Below, in pieces: positions 62,884 to 64,000 of a DNA stretch of 64,000 nucleotides; position 1 is the stretch's first letter, and each line of letters opens with the position of its first letter. This DNA comes from Asaia siamensis (GTDB lineage: Bacteria > Pseudomonadota > Alphaproteobacteria > Acetobacterales > Acetobacteraceae), in assembly GCF_014635085.1 (NCBI RefSeq), contig NZ_BMCH01000003.1, forward strand, positions 372,001 to 436,000. The letters are read 5' to 3'. Under the pieces are notes generated by a model, which worked only from the letters and a program-made list of their open reading frames with translations, did not search any database and was not told the origin of the DNA. The position numbers were made by a program, and so were the translations under genes.

Positions 62884-62970
62884 GGGCGCCTCTCTCGATC
62901 TGTCGGCTCGGCTTGTCGCCGGGGCAGATGCAACAATCGAGAGAGGGGACGGGTTTCTCCCGCCAGTTTT

Positions 62971-64000
62971 TCAGAAGATTTCTATATGGCTCTTGAAGCC
63001 GAGAAGTGCCTGATTGTTAAGCTGTTTCTGACCACCGGGGTTGAAATAATACTGGAAGTCAGGCGCGAAGGTGACCCCGCGCAGCACATGAATCTGATAG
63101 GTGGCTTCCACCACATAGGCGCTGGTCTGAGGAAAGAGCGACCCGTTCGGGATCGGCAGGCCCTGCATGGCGTAGAGGCGCTGCGAACGCGTCAGGTCGT
63201 CAGACACATGAGTCCATGAGAAATTGACGCCAACGCCATCGAGCGGGCGCGACTTCCAGAACCCGCGATCGAGCACACCGATCGAGAGCTGGTCTGCGCG
63301 CGTCGCAGTCTGTGCCTTGTTGAAATAGGCCGCACCGATCAGGGTGACGCCGGCATCGGGGGCCTGACCGGGGTGGTGATAGACCATCTGATCCACCAGC
63401 CCCCAGGCTGCCCAGGCGCCATGCACGTTGCGCGGCTTGAGGCCGCTCAGCGCAAAGGCGTCGCCATTGCCGTCATAGTAGTTGTCCTTGTGGTCTGCCG
63501 TATCATACGCAAAACCTGCCTTGTAATGGCCGGGCAGCGAGTGATCGTGACCAAAGCGCGGCTCCCAGATGAATTCGACCGGCATGGCCTCGCCATCGAT
63601 CGTCGCGCCGTTGAACTTGAAGCCCGTACGCATCTGGGCATTGCCGTAGATGGCCTGGGTCTGGGTGAAATAGACACCGAATTGCAGAATGGTGTTCTCG
63701 CTCGGCCTGATCCGGAACCGCGCTGCCCAGTTGGCATCGGGGTAGGAGGCGTGAGCCGTATTGTCACTCGAGGCCTTCGGGTTACCGCAGAAGGCATTGT
63801 TCATGAAGTTACAGTAGAGCGGATTGGCCGAGAAATCGGACAGGAAGGACATGCGCCCCGCCGCCACATTGAAACGGTCATTGAACAGCGTTTCCTCGCC
63901 ATAGGCATAGACAAGATGGACGACCACGTTGCCGCCACTGCCATAAATTTCCTGGCTGGGGTTGAGGTTGTCGCCAAACATGCGGCTCACGGGAATGCCG
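62971..64000 (-). CDS. OprB-family carbohydrate porin (partial)
   Basis: About 343 C-terminal residues of an OprB-type outer membrane porin. The frame is open to the window edge (GIPVSRMFGD), so the signal peptide and first strands are outside. Marks are RFNVAAGRMSFLSDFSANPLYCNFMNNAFCGNP, YPDANWAARFRIRP, GHYKAGFAYDT, and the end QALLGFKSHIEIF with a terminal Phe for barrel insertion. It would let glucose and other sugars cross the outer membrane. Acetic acid bacteria carry many copies. The GH15 gene follows by 87 bp. Confidence 0.92.
   Translation of the reverse strand, partial: GIPVSRMFGDNLNPSQEIYGSGGNVVVHLVYAYGEETLFNDRFNVAAGRMSFLSDFSANPLYCNFMNNAFCGNPKASSDNTAHASYPDANWAARFRIRPSENTILQFGVYFTQTQAIYGNAQMRTGFKFNGATIDGEAMPVEFIWEPRFGHDHSLPGHYKAGFAYDTADHKDNYYDGNGDAFALSGLKPRNVHGAWAAWGLVDQMVYHHPGQAPDAGVTLIGAAYFNKAQTATRADQLSIGVLDRGFWKSRPLDGVGVNFSWTHVSDDLTRSQRLYAMQGLPIPNGSLFPQTSAYVVEATYQIHVLRGVTFAPDFQYYFNPGGQKQLNNQALLGFKSHIEIF

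Noticed and set aside
1-64000. CRISPR array, prophage or plasmid origin
   Set aside because: No regularly spaced direct repeats, phage structural genes, integrase or replication-initiator gene was seen on either strand.

Overview
The window looks like a chromosomal segment from an acetic acid bacterium (Acetobacteraceae, Alphaproteobacteria). The basis is moderately high G+C housekeeping DNA, a cyoABCD quinol oxidase operon, a serC-hisZ-purA cluster, an OprB porin beside a GH15 glycosidase, an AIDA-repeat/Hint protein and IS5-type transposase relics. Genus is not resolved; an Asaia- or Kozakia-like organism is only a guess.

Layout. 0-4 kb: the end of metH, ydcF, an outer membrane barrel and an old yellow enzyme with a divergent ArsR regulator. 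4.4-14.2 kb: a large TPR/glycosyltransferase-like protein, rluD, rpoH, a CPBP protease, a beta-hydroxyacid dehydrogenase, an AraC regulator and ahpC-ahpF, closed by a strong bidirectional terminator. 14.2-18 kb: purA, hisZ and serC on the minus strand, then tRNA-Leu(CAA). 18-30.2 kb: a c-di-GMP enzyme, argC, an amino acid permease, an exported methyltransferase-like protein, mazG, an AraC/GyrI-like regulator, an O-heptosyltransferase of the TibC/Aah family, a TetR-SDR pair with a clear operator, and a DUF885 peptidase.

30.3-33.7 kb is an A+T-rich island with three unrecognised small genes and two dead transposase genes (IS5-type and IS3-type). 33.7-43.1 kb returns to core-like DNA: a flavin monooxygenase with a TetR regulator, a Tat-exported phosphoesterase, pabB-pabC, an RtcB RNA ligase, cardiolipin synthase and an unknown exported protein. 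43.3-47.4 kb is cyoABCD. 47.6-49.7 kb encodes an AIDA-repeat passenger fused to a Hint self-processing domain. 50-59 kb holds a flavoprotein, an M28 peptidase, two overlapping CDF metal transporters, a ClC antiporter and a luciferase-like monooxygenase. 59-60.9 kb is a second scrambled segment: an IS6-type element without target duplication, a degraded toxin-immunity remnant and the tail of an MFS transporter. The window ends in a GH15 glycosidase and an OprB porin that runs off the edge.

The most interesting possibility is that the TibC-like heptosyltransferase (25.4-26.6 kb) and the AIDA-repeat/Hint protein (47.6-49.7 kb) form a split surface-glycoprotein system. The first belongs to a family that O-heptosylates this repeat type, and the second carries such repeats ahead of a hedgehog/intein-type domain instead of an autotransporter barrel. 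The enzyme appears to lack the expected LGD(T) catalytic segment, which adds a puzzle. The second point of interest is the relic at 60.0-60.6 kb, which carries a recognisable polymorphic-toxin motif broken by stop codons.
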